64,000 nucleotides of DNA from Schistocerca nitens (lineage: Eukaryota > Arthropoda > Insecta > Orthoptera > Acrididae). Where the stretch lies: the NCBI RefSeq assembly GCF_023898315.1, contig NC_064619.1, positions 349,194,650 to 349,258,649 on the forward strand, read 5' to 3'. The position numbers were made by a program, and so were the translations under genes. The notes beneath the pieces were generated by a model. It saw only the letters and a program-made list of their open reading frames with translations, ran no database searches and was not told the DNA's origin. Below, piece by piece: positions 23,591-36,168 of this stretch (the stretch's first letter is position 1; each line of letters opens with the position of its first letter).

Positions 23591-24730
23591 CAGACTTAAA
23601 TGAAAATCACAGTCTAAAACTAACAGAACAGTGGTGCTCAGAAGTGTTCCAAGGGTCGCCCTGAAGATGCAGCTCTAACGTAAGGTGAGGTGAGACAAGC
23701 AGCCTAGTGTAGGGTTAAATAATCAGACAGTAACCCGACACAGGGACAGCTCAAGGACCGACCAACAACCTATTCAATTCGCGTCCACCAGACCAATGGT
23801 TCGACAATGGATAATATCAGCTGAGGACGAAAATACCAGCCACACGGCATCTAAAAACAGTCAAGGCACAATAACCAAGCTAGAGAAAAAACATGAACAA
23901 ACAACTCGAAGGCTGATGAACTACACGCTGTTCCGGACAGCATCAACACGGTGAGGAAAACACACTGCTGGAAAACTATGCTAACGACCAGGACAGGTAA
24001 CTAGGGCGTTAACACAAGGTAGAAAATACTGCTGGTGCAATTCACTGATAAGTAACAACCAATTTAACAGTTAAAGACTATGCAGGAAGACGGCTACAAA
24101 ATTACACCTACTCCAACACACCATACATTGCTGCTAGCCAGAATGGCCCAGGAAGCAACAACCGGCAATGAACGAAGAGATGTCATAGCAGTTGAAGTTT
24201 CACAACAGGTTAACTGATCACTTAACTTCAGTGCCCAGGTTCGATGGACAACGGACACTGTAGCTCTCGGAGCTAGAGCCTAATAATCCGACTGCGTGTG
24301 CATGCCGCCAGCGGTTCCGGTCTCACCCCACACCACGGAGACTTCCTCGCTGCTCTGTCTCAACCGACCGACGACACACACCCCACCACACATAAATATA
24401 GCGGTCACACCAAGGATGGTTCAGCAGTACTAGTATCGGTAAGCGCTGCAACTGCCACTGACGGAGGCAAGTCAGCTACACGTTATGGTAGTAACTCAGG
24501 GAGAAATAAGAAGCCACTCGACTGTGACAAAATGTTGACGAAGAAACAGCTTGAAAGCAAGCTGGCCACGGCTCAATGACGTTCACATTTGTGTCTTTGC
24601 TATTTCACGATAAATTTTAATATGCACCCAAACACACACCCCTATGAATTTCTACACTTGGAACAAATCAAAATATCTATATTGAGAACTCAAAATGTAG
24701 GTTAATTATAGAAAACTGTATTTACAGTAT
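23591..24730 (+). other. Unassigned sequence, probably part of the same large repeat element
   Basis: Less AT-rich than the flanks, continuing from the tandem array. ORF 24298-24579 (93 codons) is Thr/Ser/Ala-rich with HPTTHKYSGHTKDGSAVLVS and an acidic-basic end, and could be a decayed element protein. From memory, similar sequence occurs upstream of retroelements in arthropods. I cannot assign it. Confidence 0.3.
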
Positions 24731-26986
24731 TTTGATAAAATCAACATCAGAAGAGCAAAGTAGTCCTTGGACCAAGAATAGTATGTGGTCGGTTTTTCAG
24801 ACTTTCACAAGGAGTGAAACGCATGATGCTTCTTCTAAGACACATCCCTTCCCTAAGCGAAGCCCCTCCCACGCCCCTCTCCACCACCCTCCTTGGCCTC
24901 GTACCTCCCTTCCCACACTAATATACCTTCTCCTCCTGCTCCCTTTTGTAAGCCACTTCACATATTTGGAAATACGTCAATAAGAGAATCGATAGGCCAA
25001 CACATAAATTTAGTTCATCCAATAACAGTTCATTATTTTGCCGTCCAATCACATTTGTCAACTCTTTCCGAAGCCGTGCCCTTTCTTTTTAGATATGCCA
25101 CTCAGAGGCTATCCAGTGGTAAGGATGATCGGAGCACAACATCATTTTCGATCATTGGTGTTGGCACGTTCATAGTGTGTGCATGGCGTCGGACAGCTTC
25201 ATGTCATCATTTCCAGTGCCCCCAGGGCCTAAAATAGTGAACAGTATACTATTAGCAGTTTAAAATGACATTATTCAGTTCTTTTGCTAGGTTTTCGGTT
25301 TTCGCTACAGCTGTTGTGAGCAGTCCGTTCCCACACATATGTGTGTTGACCTCGCAGACGCCAGGAACAGACACTAGCCCAATGCTCTAGCTGGATTAAT
25401 TTTTACGTTTATCTGTTTTTTAAATATTTCAAGTTAGAGCCATTTCGATAGCGAAATGTATAACCTGTTGTTGTTTTGCTAGAATGGAAATTAATTGTGA
25501 GTAAAATGTAAAGTGATTTGTCCGCTTTCTAAATACTTCAATTTGGCGCTATTAAGTCACTATATTCCAAGTAAAACGCACTGAATTTGTATGATAATGT
25601 TGTCTGTGGTATGATGAACAGTATATGATATTTTAAATGATGTTCTTAGAACGAAGCGTAAAATGAAGGAACTGCTTTACCTAATTTATTTGTAAGGTTC
25701 TCTGTAATTCATCTCTTCATAAATTACTAGTTCAGGAGGCGAGATGATAATGCACCACGTACTACAAAATGACAAATATAACAGACAACATTCACTGACA
25801 GTTTAGATTTTAGGTCTAGTTGACGATTTTTACTACTAGGTGGGATAATATTTCTTCTTACCTACATAATAAAAATTATTGAACTATGAAATGAGGAAGG
25901 ATGGCTGCCAACATTCACAATAGTATTACTGCCTGTCAAGAATTTCCATTGCAGACCTACACGACATTCAGGAAGAGAGCGAACTTCACAAGATAGTAAA
26001 CGGTTAGAAATTCAACAAAAATGTAATCAGTGTCATACGGTTCTAATTTAGATTTATACAAAATTAAGTAGTTGTTCTCAAGTAGCATACAAATTTAAAA
26101 GCACAGAAACCTCAGTTACATAAAGAATTTCAGCGACAATGTGCAACATGAAGTAAACGGAAAACAATACAATATGAAAGTGTAGACAGCAACTTAGTAA
26201 CACAATCGTATAGTTATTTGGCGCGTGATAGATAAAGCAGAACAAATAGCTCAGAAAAACTCGACAGAACAGCGGAAAATACAAGAAATGGAATTTAATG
26301 TGCTTACGAGTGAATTGCGGCAGGCCCTCTATGACACGTTCTGTAAAGGGATTACCTGGTGACGCGTTGCATCGGGCCAAACACCCAGAGGAGAAATTCA
26401 ACCCATTCCGTGTCTCCAGTACTGTTCTGTAGGTAATGGAAATGGAGAAAGTGGGCCAAGTGCTGGAACGATACCCTCTGTGGAGGACAACTAACTGCAA
26501 AGACTACCGACATAAAAAGAAGAAAAAACGCTGTCATTGATCACATAGGCATAGCGAAGCTTCGACTCAGCATTCGAACACCTTCTCGTGAAGTGGATGT
26601 CGCACGCAGTACTACATGCGAATAAACACTGGTATCGCTGATCAACCACTGCCATTAACAGAAAGTGTAAGCTTCTCTTGCTGACTACAGAACTTGCGAC
26701 TTGTTGATCTAATGGGAACCTCAGCCCCGTAAGTTGGAGACCCATTATCCTAGTCATTAATTCTTTCGGATGAGAAGTGTTTCACTAAATTCTCAAAACT
26801 CACAGTATTTTAGTATGGACTGTTAAGATTGATATTGCTACAGCTGTGAAGACAACATAACCTTAAAGCGAACTTACGGATGAGCATAGTCGATAATGTA
26901 GTAATAGACGGTGCTGTTTCTTTATTTAATTGTTTCAGACAACCTTTTGTTTCTAATAAACACATAACAGAGAATGTTAGAAGATA
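24731..26986. other. No recognisable gene
   Basis: A C-rich stretch at 24840-24950 gives Pro/Ser-rich chance ORFs. The rest is AT-rich with no motif on either strand. Confidence 0.4.
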
Positions 26987-27401
26987 TACACTGATCAGCT
27001 AGAACATTAAGAGCATGTATCTAATAGTCGGGATGCCCACCTTTTGCACGGATAACAGCGGCAACGTGACATGGAAGGGATGAGGCCTTGATAGGTGTCT
27101 GGAGGAAGTTGGCACTCACTACATCTGCACACTTGGGTCATCTAATTCCCGTTAATTCTGGCGATGGGGGTTGATGAGCTCTGACGCCACGTTCAATCAT
27201 ATCTCAGATGTGTTCATGTCCGGCCAACTGGGGTGCCAGCGCGTCAACTGCAGCTCGCCGCTGTATTCTTCGAACCATTTCGTTGCACTCCTCGCCTTGT
27301 GACATGGTGCATTATCTTGTTAAAAATGTCACTGCCTTTGGGAAACTGGTCTGCAACCAGTGAACGTTACTCCTTGGGCGTCGTGGTACCTTGCATGAGT
27401 T

Positions 27402-27593
27402 TCACTGAACCCTGGATGGCCACGTGATTATTGTCCAGAACATAATGGAGCCGCTGCCAGCTGTTCTCCGTCCCGCAGTACAGATATCAATGAGTTGTAC
27501 CTCTGGAAAACAACGGATTCGCTCCCTCCCAACGGGATGATGAAGAAGGTATCGGGATTTATCAGACCATGTAATGCTCTGCCACTGCGTCAA
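27402..27593 (-). pseudogene. Fragment of Tc1-like transposase (first catalytic Asp region)
   Basis: 63 codons, starting MTQWQSITWSDKSRYLLHHP. W.(x)WSD(E/K)SR is the conserved region holding the first Asp of the DDE triad. The rest of the protein is in other frames or interrupted by the SINEs of the element. Not functional. Confidence 0.6.
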
Positions 27594-27620
27594 CGTCCAG
27601 TGCTAATGGTCATGCTCCCA

Positions 27621-27815
27621 ATGGTTCAAATGGCTTTGAGCACTATGGGACTTAACATCTGAGGTCATCAGTCCCCCAGAACTTAGAACTACTTAAACCT
27701 ATCTAACCTAAGGACATCACACACATCCATACCCGAGGCAGGATTCGAACTGTGACCGTAGCGGTCACGCGGTTCCAGACTGAAGCGCCTAGAACCCTCG
27801 GCCACAGCGACCGGC
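27621..27815 (-). mobile_element. tRNA-derived SINE, family 1, nested in the Tc1-like element
   Basis: Minus-strand copy, ATGGTTCAAATGGCTTTGAG to CCGGC, with one base lost in the B box region. The flanks GTCATGCTCCCA (27609-27620) and GTCACGCTCCCA (27816-27827) form a 12-bp target-site duplication with one mismatch. Confidence 0.95.
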
Positions 27816-28020
27816 GTCACGCTCCCATTTTAGTCGTAGATGCCGAGGACGTGGTGCTACAAAACGCACATGCATGGGTCATCCACTGCAGGACTGTTCA
27901 GTGTACTGTGTATTCCGACACACTTGTACTCAGCCCAGCATTAAAGTCTGACGTTAGTTCCCCCACAGTTTTGCCCTGTCCTGTTTTACCAGTCAGCCCA
28001 ACCTAAGACCCCCCGATGTC

Positions 28021-28211
28021 TGGCCGAGCGGTTCTAGGCGCTACAGTCTGGAACCGCGCAAACGCTACGGTCGCAGGTTCGAATCCTGCCTCGGGCATGG
28101 GTGTGTGTGATGTCCTTAGGTTAGTTAGGTTTAAGTAGTTCTAAGTTCTAGGGGACTGATGGCCTCAGAAGTTAAGTTCCATAGTGCTCAGAGCCATTTG
28201 AACCATTTGAA
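28021..28211 (+). mobile_element. tRNA-derived SINE, family 1, second nested copy
   Basis: Plus-strand copy lacking the first ten or so bases (starts TGGCCGAGCGGTTCTAGGCG). The flanks CCCCCGATGTC at 28010-28020 and 28212-28222 are an 11-bp duplication. Confidence 0.95.
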
Positions 28212-28562
28212 CCCCCGATGTCTGTAATGAGGAGTGGCCGCTCAATGCCACGAGATCTGGACGTGTTTTCATCTTGGTTCAGCCACGCATTGAAGACACT
28301 CACTCTTCGAACTCGCAACAAGTCGTGCAGTTTCCGAAATGGTCTTGCCGAGCCTCGAGATCATCTCAATTTGCCCTCGGTCAAACTCAGATAGATCGGG
28401 CACTTTCCCCATTCTACATACTTACAGCACGCTGACTTATACTATATGGACCGTGCTTGTGTCTGATTAGCAGACATTCCACGCCAGTTGAAGCTGCTAT
28501 CGCCTGGATGGCGTTATATTGATAGTAGGCCCGTAGTCGTAATGTTCTGGCTGATCAGTGTA

Positions 28563-30889
28563 CCATTTGATGTTCGTGGATGTATGTTAGTCTAAAACTT
28601 CATATTAACACCAGTGTCAGGTAGCACCTGGAAGTTCGGTAGTAAGGGGAAGTCCTGTGTCGTAGCCAGCTCCCATGGAAGTCACCTTATGAGATCCCAT
28701 GAAACGTTTTGTGTCAGAGAAACCTATTGAGACAGTAGAAGATTTCCCAAGCAAAATTCCAGCTGCCCGTTCGAAGGTAGCGATGAATCTGACAGGAAAA
28801 TATACCTGCAAAACAGTTTGGAAACGCCGTTCTGATCAGCTCTTATGAAGATAATTAAAATTACCACAAGTGTGTCAACTGGAATCTTCGCCATCTTCTA
28901 TAGTAGAAATGCAAAGGAACAAAGTCACTTACTGCCTAACGCTCAATTGTTTCAAGACTAAGGATTCGCTTTGTCAAACTAATACATTTACCTACCTCTT
29001 TCAGTCTTGAAAATGTGTAACATCACCATTGAAACACAATGAAATGTATAGCATCATCACTGAAACATTATAAATGACCAAGAATTTGAAAAGCAATATT
29101 CCCGCACTACAGTTAGATAACGCCATTTTGAATAACTCTTATAAAGATAACTAGAACTACAAGAACAGAATTTTCAAAGTAATTTTCATTACCGACATTA
29201 GTCAAAGGTAGTTGTCAGAGTCACTTACAACTTTATGCTCAGTCGTTTTCAGGCTAGGGTCTCACCCATCTAATACAGACTGAACAGGATGGGAACTGAT
29301 GCCTAGTCCGTGGTACGCCGGTTTAGACACAATGATGCAGTCATCCATCTGTACGTAAACGACTGCCCGAATGCCATAGCCGGATGGCGGATGGTAACGG
29401 ATGACTGCTAGATGGCGGCGCGGCAGCGAGCCGACGTCCATGTGCCCAGGTTGGACACTCAGCAACCGGTCGTTGGTTCGCGGCGCGGTGTAGATAGTAT
29501 TAGACATCCGACGACAATTGACACAGGTTGTGCGTTATCGGGTGGCCCAACTGTGACGACACCATTCCATGTGCTTGTAGTCGCAGTAGGCTCGTGTACT
29601 GACGCTACGGTGAAACTTTAGGAGTGTGGTCCATGGCCTGGAGTGGCGTAAACAGTATGTCAGTCATGCATCAGACGTTCTTATGACGTCTTTCTGCTTG
29701 ACTCGCGGAAGTACCGACAGTGGAAGCAGTGACTGTGCTGACATTGCTAAGCTGGCAGGGCATTAGCTGGTGGACTGCGACCTTGTTTCATTTCTGTGGT
29801 GCTTTCCTGGCTAGCGGATTCGTATGAGTGTACCAAACCCAGAGGTGAGTGAATGAATAAGAAAAGTCATAGAGTCCTATAGTGAGTAAGGCCAATAATG
29901 TTGTTAAGAGGTTATTTGGTGAGCTGGTAGACTAAATGAATCTGATATGTATAATGAATGACGTTCACATCTTACGCCATCAACAAAAGAAGAATGTGTG
30001 TGACGGGTTATTAGTTTGGTAAGGAATATAATAAATTCTGTACCCTTGGAAAATTCCTTTCCAAACAAACAGTGCCACAGATGAGCACACAATGCCAATG
30101 CCACGTTAGTAAAAATCTGTTTGATGCAGTTACACTATAACACGTTACTATTGTAACTGTACCAACATAAATTTATAAAGAGCAGGAAGGGTAATGCTCG
30201 GTATACCTCTTCCCAAACCATCAAATAACAGATGCAATACCGAAAATAGACGCACAATCTCCTCCGATAAACAAAATGTGAATCAGTACCAACGAGAGCC
30301 AGTACTGAACTATGTAGTTTATAATTTCCTTTATTGAAGTGTATGTACACATCTTCGGAACCATATTGTACTTGGCTGTAGGCGAAGGAAAATGCCTTGG
30401 ATCGTTATCCTACAGGGGAAGCAACTGCAGCAGAATTGCTGGAAGATCCGCTGGGCTGCTCACATGCTTGCTCTGGCCAATCACAGTGGACAATGCGCTG
30501 ATGGAAGTTGGCTTGGCGCCGAACACACTAAACGTCACTATGCAGATTGAACATGCAAGCGGTGTGGGAATAATGGAGACAGTTTTTAGAGAGCTGCGTG
30601 TTGCGTGTGGATATACGACATTTTGGCGGAGTCCTATGAGAATACCTAATGTGGACAGAACTGCAGGCTGTCACAGTTTACCTAAATACATGCTCTTTTA
30701 TGACAATATCTGAGTGAGTGGAATGGGGACAGAAAATTTTAAGATGTCTATGAAGACTGAGAGACTCAGCCACCACGTTTAACACCCACAAAACCCAGAA
30801 CGTTTAACGAAATGTAAAAGCAACTATCTTTGGTTAAAATAAATAATTTGGATGTGGAAATAAGAAAGACGGCTGTTCTTACAGAGATC
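28563..30889. other. No recognisable gene
   Basis: 29260-29860 is less AT-rich with chance ORFs on both strands (29262-29507 -, 29412-29621 +). ORF 30339-30713 (+, 124 codons) has a mixed composition but no known motif. Nothing can be assigned. Confidence 0.35.
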
Positions 30890-31150
30890 CTCTCTTATTG
30901 ACCAACAGAGAGAGGGTGAGAGCAGAACAGTTGTGTAGGGCAAAACATAACGAATTGGATGGCACTGCAGTGTGTGAGGAAAGGGCCGAAGCAATCACAA
31001 GCCTACCTGATTTCAGCTCTTGTGAAAGAAAGGGTTCGCAATTCCATCACAGACATTCAGACAAGCGGTTGACAGTGCCCCCATCAGAGTTCAAGCCATC
31101 ATAAAAGTGGAGGGTGAGTACTGCCCATATTGGTGTCAGGATACTTTTGA
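30890..31150 (+). mobile_element. Right end of a TIR transposon
   Basis: Ends with GATACTTTTGATCAGAT, the inverse of the GATCAAAAGTATCC terminal repeat seen at 36175. The upstream ORF (30898-31104) reads NELDGTAVCEERAEAITSLP, then DFSSCERKGSQFHHRH, and may be decayed element coding. No left end seen. Confidence 0.5.
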
Positions 31151-31595
31151 TCAGATTGTGCATAAATGGGAGAATATGAATAGGGAGAAAGTCGACTCCG
31201 TGTAGCGTAATGTCATATGGGCTAGAAATCCTCCAGCCCGGTCTAATAGACCTAAGACTTTATGACATGGTCTCGCTGGAATAGAAATTATCATGCTGAG
31301 TCTTAATTCATGATATTGGTGGATAGTCTGTAGGAGCTATATGACAACACTCGTCGGCAGGACGACAATTCTTGTTTCTTTGCTTGCATTGGAATAGGTT
31401 ACGAAACATACTATGGCACGAATACACTCAGGTGACAAAAGTGATGGGATATCTCCTACTATTGTGTCGCACCTCCTTATACCCGGCATAGAGCAGCAAC
31501 TGGACGTAGCATGTTGTTGGAAGATCCTCCGCTGCCCCTATAGTTGTGGAAGTGTTGCCAGTGCAGAATTTTTTGCACGAACTGATCTCTCGATT

Positions 31596-31794
31596 GCCGG
31601 CCGAAGTGGCCGTGTGGTTAAAGGCGCTGCAGTCTGGAACCGCAAGACCGCTACGGTCGCAGGTTCGAATCCTGCCTCGGGCATGGCTGTTTGTGATGTC
31701 CTTAGGTTAGTTAGGTTTACCTAGTTCTAAGTTCTAGGGGACTAATGACCTCAGCAGTTGAGTCCCATAGTGCTCAGAGCCATTTGAACCATTT
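31596..31794 (+). mobile_element. tRNA-derived SINE, family 1, nested in the Tc1-like element
   Basis: Full copy from GCCGGCCGAAGTGGCCGTGT to GAACCATTT. TGATCTCTCGATT occurs at 31583-31595 and 31795-31807 as a perfect 13-bp duplication. Confidence 0.96.
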
Positions 31795-32292
31795 TGATCT
31801 CTCGATTATGTCCCATAACATTTCGATGGGAATAATTTCGGGTGCATTGAGCGGGCAAATCACTCGCTCTATTTGTCCAGCATGTTCTTCAAGCCAATCG
31901 CGAATGGTTGTGGACCACTGTGACCATTGTCATCTACAAAAATTCCGTAGACGTTAGGGGCGTTAAAGTTCGAAGTCTCTAAGTAGCCAAACGTAACCAC
32001 TTCTAGTCAATAAGTGGTTCAGTTGGATCCGAGGACGCGGTCCATTCAATGTAAACACAGCCCAAACCACTACGAAGCCACCACTACCTTGCAGAGTTCC
32101 TTGTTAAGAACCTGGGCCATGGCTGCGTGGGGATCTGCACCACACTCGAACTTACCACGAGCTTTCACCAACTCAAATTGTGACTCTTATGACCAGGCGA
32201 CAGGTTTGCAACCGACAGAGTTACAAGCACAGGTGGGGCGCTGCAGGCGATGTAGTGCTGTTAGCAAACGCGTTCGCGTCAGTCTTCTGCTG

Positions 32293-32565
32293 TCATATCC
32301 CAGTAACGCCACACTGAACGGATACGTATGTCGTACTCCCTACATTGATTTCTGTGGCTATTTCACGCGGAGTTGCTCGTCTGTTAGCACCGACAACTCT
32401 TAGCAATCGCCGCTGGCCACTGCGTTGTCTGTGGTGGGAGGGTATGCTTGAAATACGGTAATTTTGGTGGCACACTCTTGACACTGTGCACCTTGGAATG
32501 CCGAATTCCCAAACGCTTTTCCGAAGCGGGATGTCCCATGCCCATAGCTCCAAATACCATTCCAC
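32293..32565 (-). pseudogene. N-terminal DNA-binding part of a Tc1-like transposase
   Basis: 90 codons. SVWEFGIPRCTVSRVCHQ is the recognition helix of the first helix-turn-helix. RQRSGQRRLLRVVGANRRAT and PREIATEIN follow as the GRP-like linker and second helical domain. In the family this part binds the terminal repeats. The catalytic part is not in frame, so the protein is truncated. Confidence 0.65.
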
Positions 32566-32829
32566 GTTCAGTCTGTTAATAACCGTCGTGAGGCCATAAA
32601 CATGTCGTAAACCTTTTACAAATGACAGCTCAGCCTATGCACTGCCCTCTTATATCTTGCGTGCTTGATATTACAGCCATCTGTGTCAGTGCGTGTCACT
32701 AACCCATGACTTTGTTCGCCTCAGTGTATGTGTAAGTGACTCGACTGCAGTGGCGAGTAGTAATGAAGCACACGAATGTATTAGGCCATGAAATCGAAAC
32801 TAGCAATGGCGGTGTTACTACAGGATCAA

Positions 32830-33380
32830 TTTGGCACTCGGATTAGTAATTCTACGTCGAATGGCCGTGCCGTTACCGAAACGAGGAGTCCCACAACTGG
32901 TTTAGCTCGCCATTACTGTGCTCCCGTAAAGGGTGCCTGGAGCGGACGTCTCCCCGCACCAGAAACAAAAACCGGATTAACAGCGGCGTTTGCTGTGTGC
33001 AGGGTGCAGCTCGGAGGCGGCAGCAGCGTATTAATGACCGTGACGTCGGCGACACACGACACGGCGCGTAATGAACGCGGCCCGCGATATATAGCGACAA
33101 GGACAAGGCCGCTGCGGGCTAATCACGCCGGCCCGCGCCGCATTGTGCACAGTAGCGGCGCCGGCCCGCCGGGCCAAACTCGATTATGCGACTGGTAATG
33201 GGCGGTAATCGAGTTAGCCGCTCTCGACACCGACTTAACTCTCGTTCGGCCAGCTCCCTCTGGAGGCGGCCCCGTGGCCGACCCGGACTTTGGCGCCGCT
33301 TAATGGCCGCCCCTGTTAGCTGCCGAGCCGCCCCATAATGGATCGCGCAGGTACTTCGCCACCTCACAGTCGGCCTGCGT
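32830..33380. promoter_or_regulatory. CpG-rich block, possible regulatory island
   Basis: About 550 bp of GC- and CpG-rich DNA in an AT-rich setting, with many CGCG, GGCCCG and GGCGCC words and homeodomain-like TAAT cores (GCGTAATGAACGCG, CGATTATGCG, TAATGGGCGGTAATCGAG). ORFs here on both strands (32788-33198 +, 32873-33106 -, 33119-33367 -) are Arg/Ala/Pro-rich, as expected of GC-rich non-coding DNA. No tRNA or rRNA signature. The function is inferred from composition only. Confidence 0.4.
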
Positions 33381-33576
33381 CACGCGTGGGCAGGCATTCC
33401 TATATCTGGGACTCAATTTTCGTTGCGAGTCAAGACCGGGAGTAATTTTTTTTATTTCGTTTCCTGTTTCCTTGCACCCAAACTATTTTTAAGCCTCTAT
33501 TTCTTATCCTCTTCAACATTCCCTATGTGTCCTCTTCTCTTATTCACTCCAATTGAATACTGTCTTAGCACATCTA

Positions 33577-34989
33577 CATATACCGAAACAAAAAATGCAG
33601 CACCAGAAGGAGTTGTGTGACATAAGCGAAACTAGATAAGCGTGTTTCTACATCTGAAATATGATGTCTATTCTGATTTCTGGCCAGTCACATAAGAGTG
33701 GGACTAGTGTCGCCGCTTTGAGGATAAATATCAAGTTTGCTTTAAACAGACGCTGTAACTCTCCTAATCCTTAGTTACCTTTCAGATTGGACGTGGTGAG
33801 TTCTTGTTAGTCGAGAATATCTTTCAGGCGACATAGACACTATTACCAATACCTCACTGAGTTCGAACTCGTTCGCGTAATAGGGCTACGAGACGGTCTG
33901 TGTTCCTTCTGTGACATTGCAGAAAGTCGTGGTCGGAATGTAGCCACCATACATGATTCCTGGCAGCGGCGGTCGCGAGAAGGTACCATCGCAACAAGAC
34001 CGGGTTCCGGACCGCCACATGGCACTACCCAAGGGAAAGACCATCCTGTTCGGTGTATGGCTCTGGCGCATCGTACTGCTTCTGAAGCAACAATCTGAGC
34101 AAGAGTTGGCTCCACAGTGACATAACGCGTTATTTCAAATCGGTTACTTCAACGGTCGCTCCGAGACAGACGCCCTGTAGTGTGCGTTCCACTGATTACA
34201 ACCCACCGCCATTAGCGTCTCAAGCGAGAGCTCATTGAAAGGCCGATTGGAGGTCCATTTTGTTTTCTGATGAAAGGTGACTGTGCCTCGGTATCAATGA
34301 TGGCAGTGTGTTGGTTAGAAGGAGACCAGTTGAAGGCCTGCAGCCAACCTGTCAATGGTGTTAGACACACTGGAAGTACACCATGAGTTATAGACTATGG
34401 GGCGGTTTCGTATAACAGCAGGCGCATTCTCGTTGTTATCCCACCCACACTAACTTCTAATTTGTATGTCAGTCAGGTGATTCTACCTGTTGTGCTTTCA
34501 CTCATGAAGATTATTCCATGGGATATTTTCCCCAGGAAACACTCGCGCACTTACATGTTGTAACCCAACATCCTCTACACAGGGTTGACATTTTGCTTTG
34601 GTCTGCTCGACCACCAGATCTTTCTCCAATGGAACTCCTATGGAACATCACCGGACTATACTTCCAGGGTCACCCAGACCCAGCATTAAGACACTGTGTA
34701 AAGACCGACCGAGTGCAATAGGCACGGATCTGCATCCCATAAAACTGACGTCCGGTACCTGTACAATACAGTGCATGAACGTTTACAAGCTTGCATTTAA
34801 CATTCTGGCGGGTACACTGGTTATCAGTGTACCAGTATTTCACGTTTGCAATGGCTTACCTCGCGCTTATATTAAACGTAAGATATTACAATGTTAATCA
34901 CTTAAATATGTTGTATAGGTAGATGTATTCCCGTAACCTCATTACTCTACATTAATTATTATTCGGTGTTGCCATTTTTTTCGTCAGTG
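33577..34989 (+). mobile_element. Decayed Tc1-like element (relative of the 12665 copy)
   Basis: The right end, ATTTTTTTCGTCAGTG then TA, and the diverged left end, CGAAACAAAAAATGCAGCACC, form the terminal repeats. Inside are a degraded transposase start near 33850 (RVIGLRDGLCSFCDIAE-like in mixed frames) and the C-terminal piece RPPDLSPMELLWNITG in ORF 34518-34721. Many frameshifts and stops. Confidence 0.8.
34518..34721 (+). pseudogene. C-terminal fragment of Tc1-like transposase
   Basis: Contains HRVDILLWSARPPDLSPMEL, then LWNITG. The PDLSPMELLW segment holds the third acidic catalytic residue (Glu) of the DDE triad. The upstream QQDNARPH segment is mutated (EHIFPQETLAHLHVVTQH-like). Not functional. 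Confidence 0.7.
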
Positions 34990-36168
34990 TATGTTTGTCA
35001 AATTTAATTTTTAATTGAATATCTACTGAAGCCTTCACAAACATTATCTTATTTTTGCCCTTCATTCATTTCTTTAGCCGTTTTTTGCAACATTTCATTA
35101 TTAAGACTACACTTTGAACTGTACTAGTGAGTTCTTTCTCATTTTTCAGACGTATTGCAATCGTAACAGTTTTCCCAACTTTTCGTGCTCGTATAAGTGA
35201 TGTTATTTATTATCTGGTGGATTTCTTGTGATTTCTTTTTCATCGTATTATTTTAATATTTCCTTCAACCACAAAAATTTAATTATCAAATAAATTAAAA
35301 CTCATTTCTTCTTTGGGATACCTCGGACCAAACAAAGCCGACCTTCCTTCGTGCCATTCGGACACTGCATGGAAGGAAACTGGATGAGCACACCTGTCTC
35401 CTGGCAGTTGCCTCCTCTCCATGCCTTGGGGCCGCTAGTCCTATCTCGAGTAGCTCCTCCACTGGCATCACGAGACGGAGTCAACACCGTTCCAGTCCTC
35501 CTACCGGAAGCTGAACCCAGAGCCTCCACATAACAGACATGTTGACCACTTTCTACTTTTATTTCTTTCTTGTCTGTTACTTCGTAGTGTTTCTTCAACA
35601 ATTTTATGCAAGTGTCGTAAGAAATCTCTAAAAGTCTGTCGATTGAAAATCAAACATTTTATTACATGACAGAACACATTGAGCTAATGTGCTTGTATCC
35701 CTCAGCCACTGAGGAGGAATGAATTGCCAAACAAAGATAATCAATAGCGAACTATAATGTCGACATTTTAAGCATGGCATGACTATGGCAGGTAAGAGTA
35801 TTAATTTGAACTACAAATTACAGTAACCAGTTAGAAAATGTCATTTCTACCATGTGTTTCAAAGCATGACGCATCCACCATCAGGTAGAATAACGTCATT
35901 TAATAAGGCATGGCTGCACTGTATGTACCACTCTCAGGTAGCCTGTGACATTGCTTTTAGTGGTTACACGCCTCTTCTGTAGCTGCGTCTACGTCACGTA
36001 AACTTCATATCACAGAGCTAAGTAAATATACCATATCACGAAGCAACAAGTGACAGAACACGTTATGTAATCGCGACTGGAAGTGAGACAATAACCATTC
36101 ATACACACTGCCATATGTCACCCAAAAGTCGTACATACATGCAAAATTGTCTAAATAATTGACATATA
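34990..36168. other. No recognisable gene
   Basis: ORF 35302-35601 (-, 99 codons) reads through SGRRTGTVLTPSRDASGGAT and a Gly/Cys-containing end. It is less AT-rich than the flanks, but I cannot assign it. Otherwise AT-rich DNA. Confidence 0.35.

Larger units (their letters stand above)
26989..28560 (-). mobile_element. Tc1/mariner-type element with two nested SINEs
   Basis: Terminal repeats CACTGATCAGCTAGAACATT (left) and AATGTTCTGGCTGATCAGTG (right) are inverted, and each is followed by TA. The transposase lies on the minus strand and is decayed. Its start, MGKVPDLSEFDRGQIEMISR (ATG near 28412), is the N-terminal helix-turn-helix. The WQSITWSDKSRYLL segment in ORF 27402-27593 resembles the first catalytic motif (WSDESR) with Glu changed to Lys. 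Without the two SINEs the element is about 1.2 kb, a normal length. Confidence 0.9.
31425..32726 (-). mobile_element. Tc1-like element with a nested SINE
   Basis: Inverted ends CACTCAGGTGACAAAAGTGA (31425) and TGACTTTGTTCGCCTCAGTG (32707-32726) are each flanked by TA. The minus-strand ORF 32293-32565 carries the transposase helix-turn-helix region. A SINE interrupts the left part. The transposase C-terminal half is frame-broken. Confidence 0.88.

Noticed and set aside
32788..33367. Arg/Ala/Pro-rich ORFs on both strands (up to 136 codons)
   Set aside because: Open frames are expected by chance in this GC-rich block, and no domain or consistent strand is seen.
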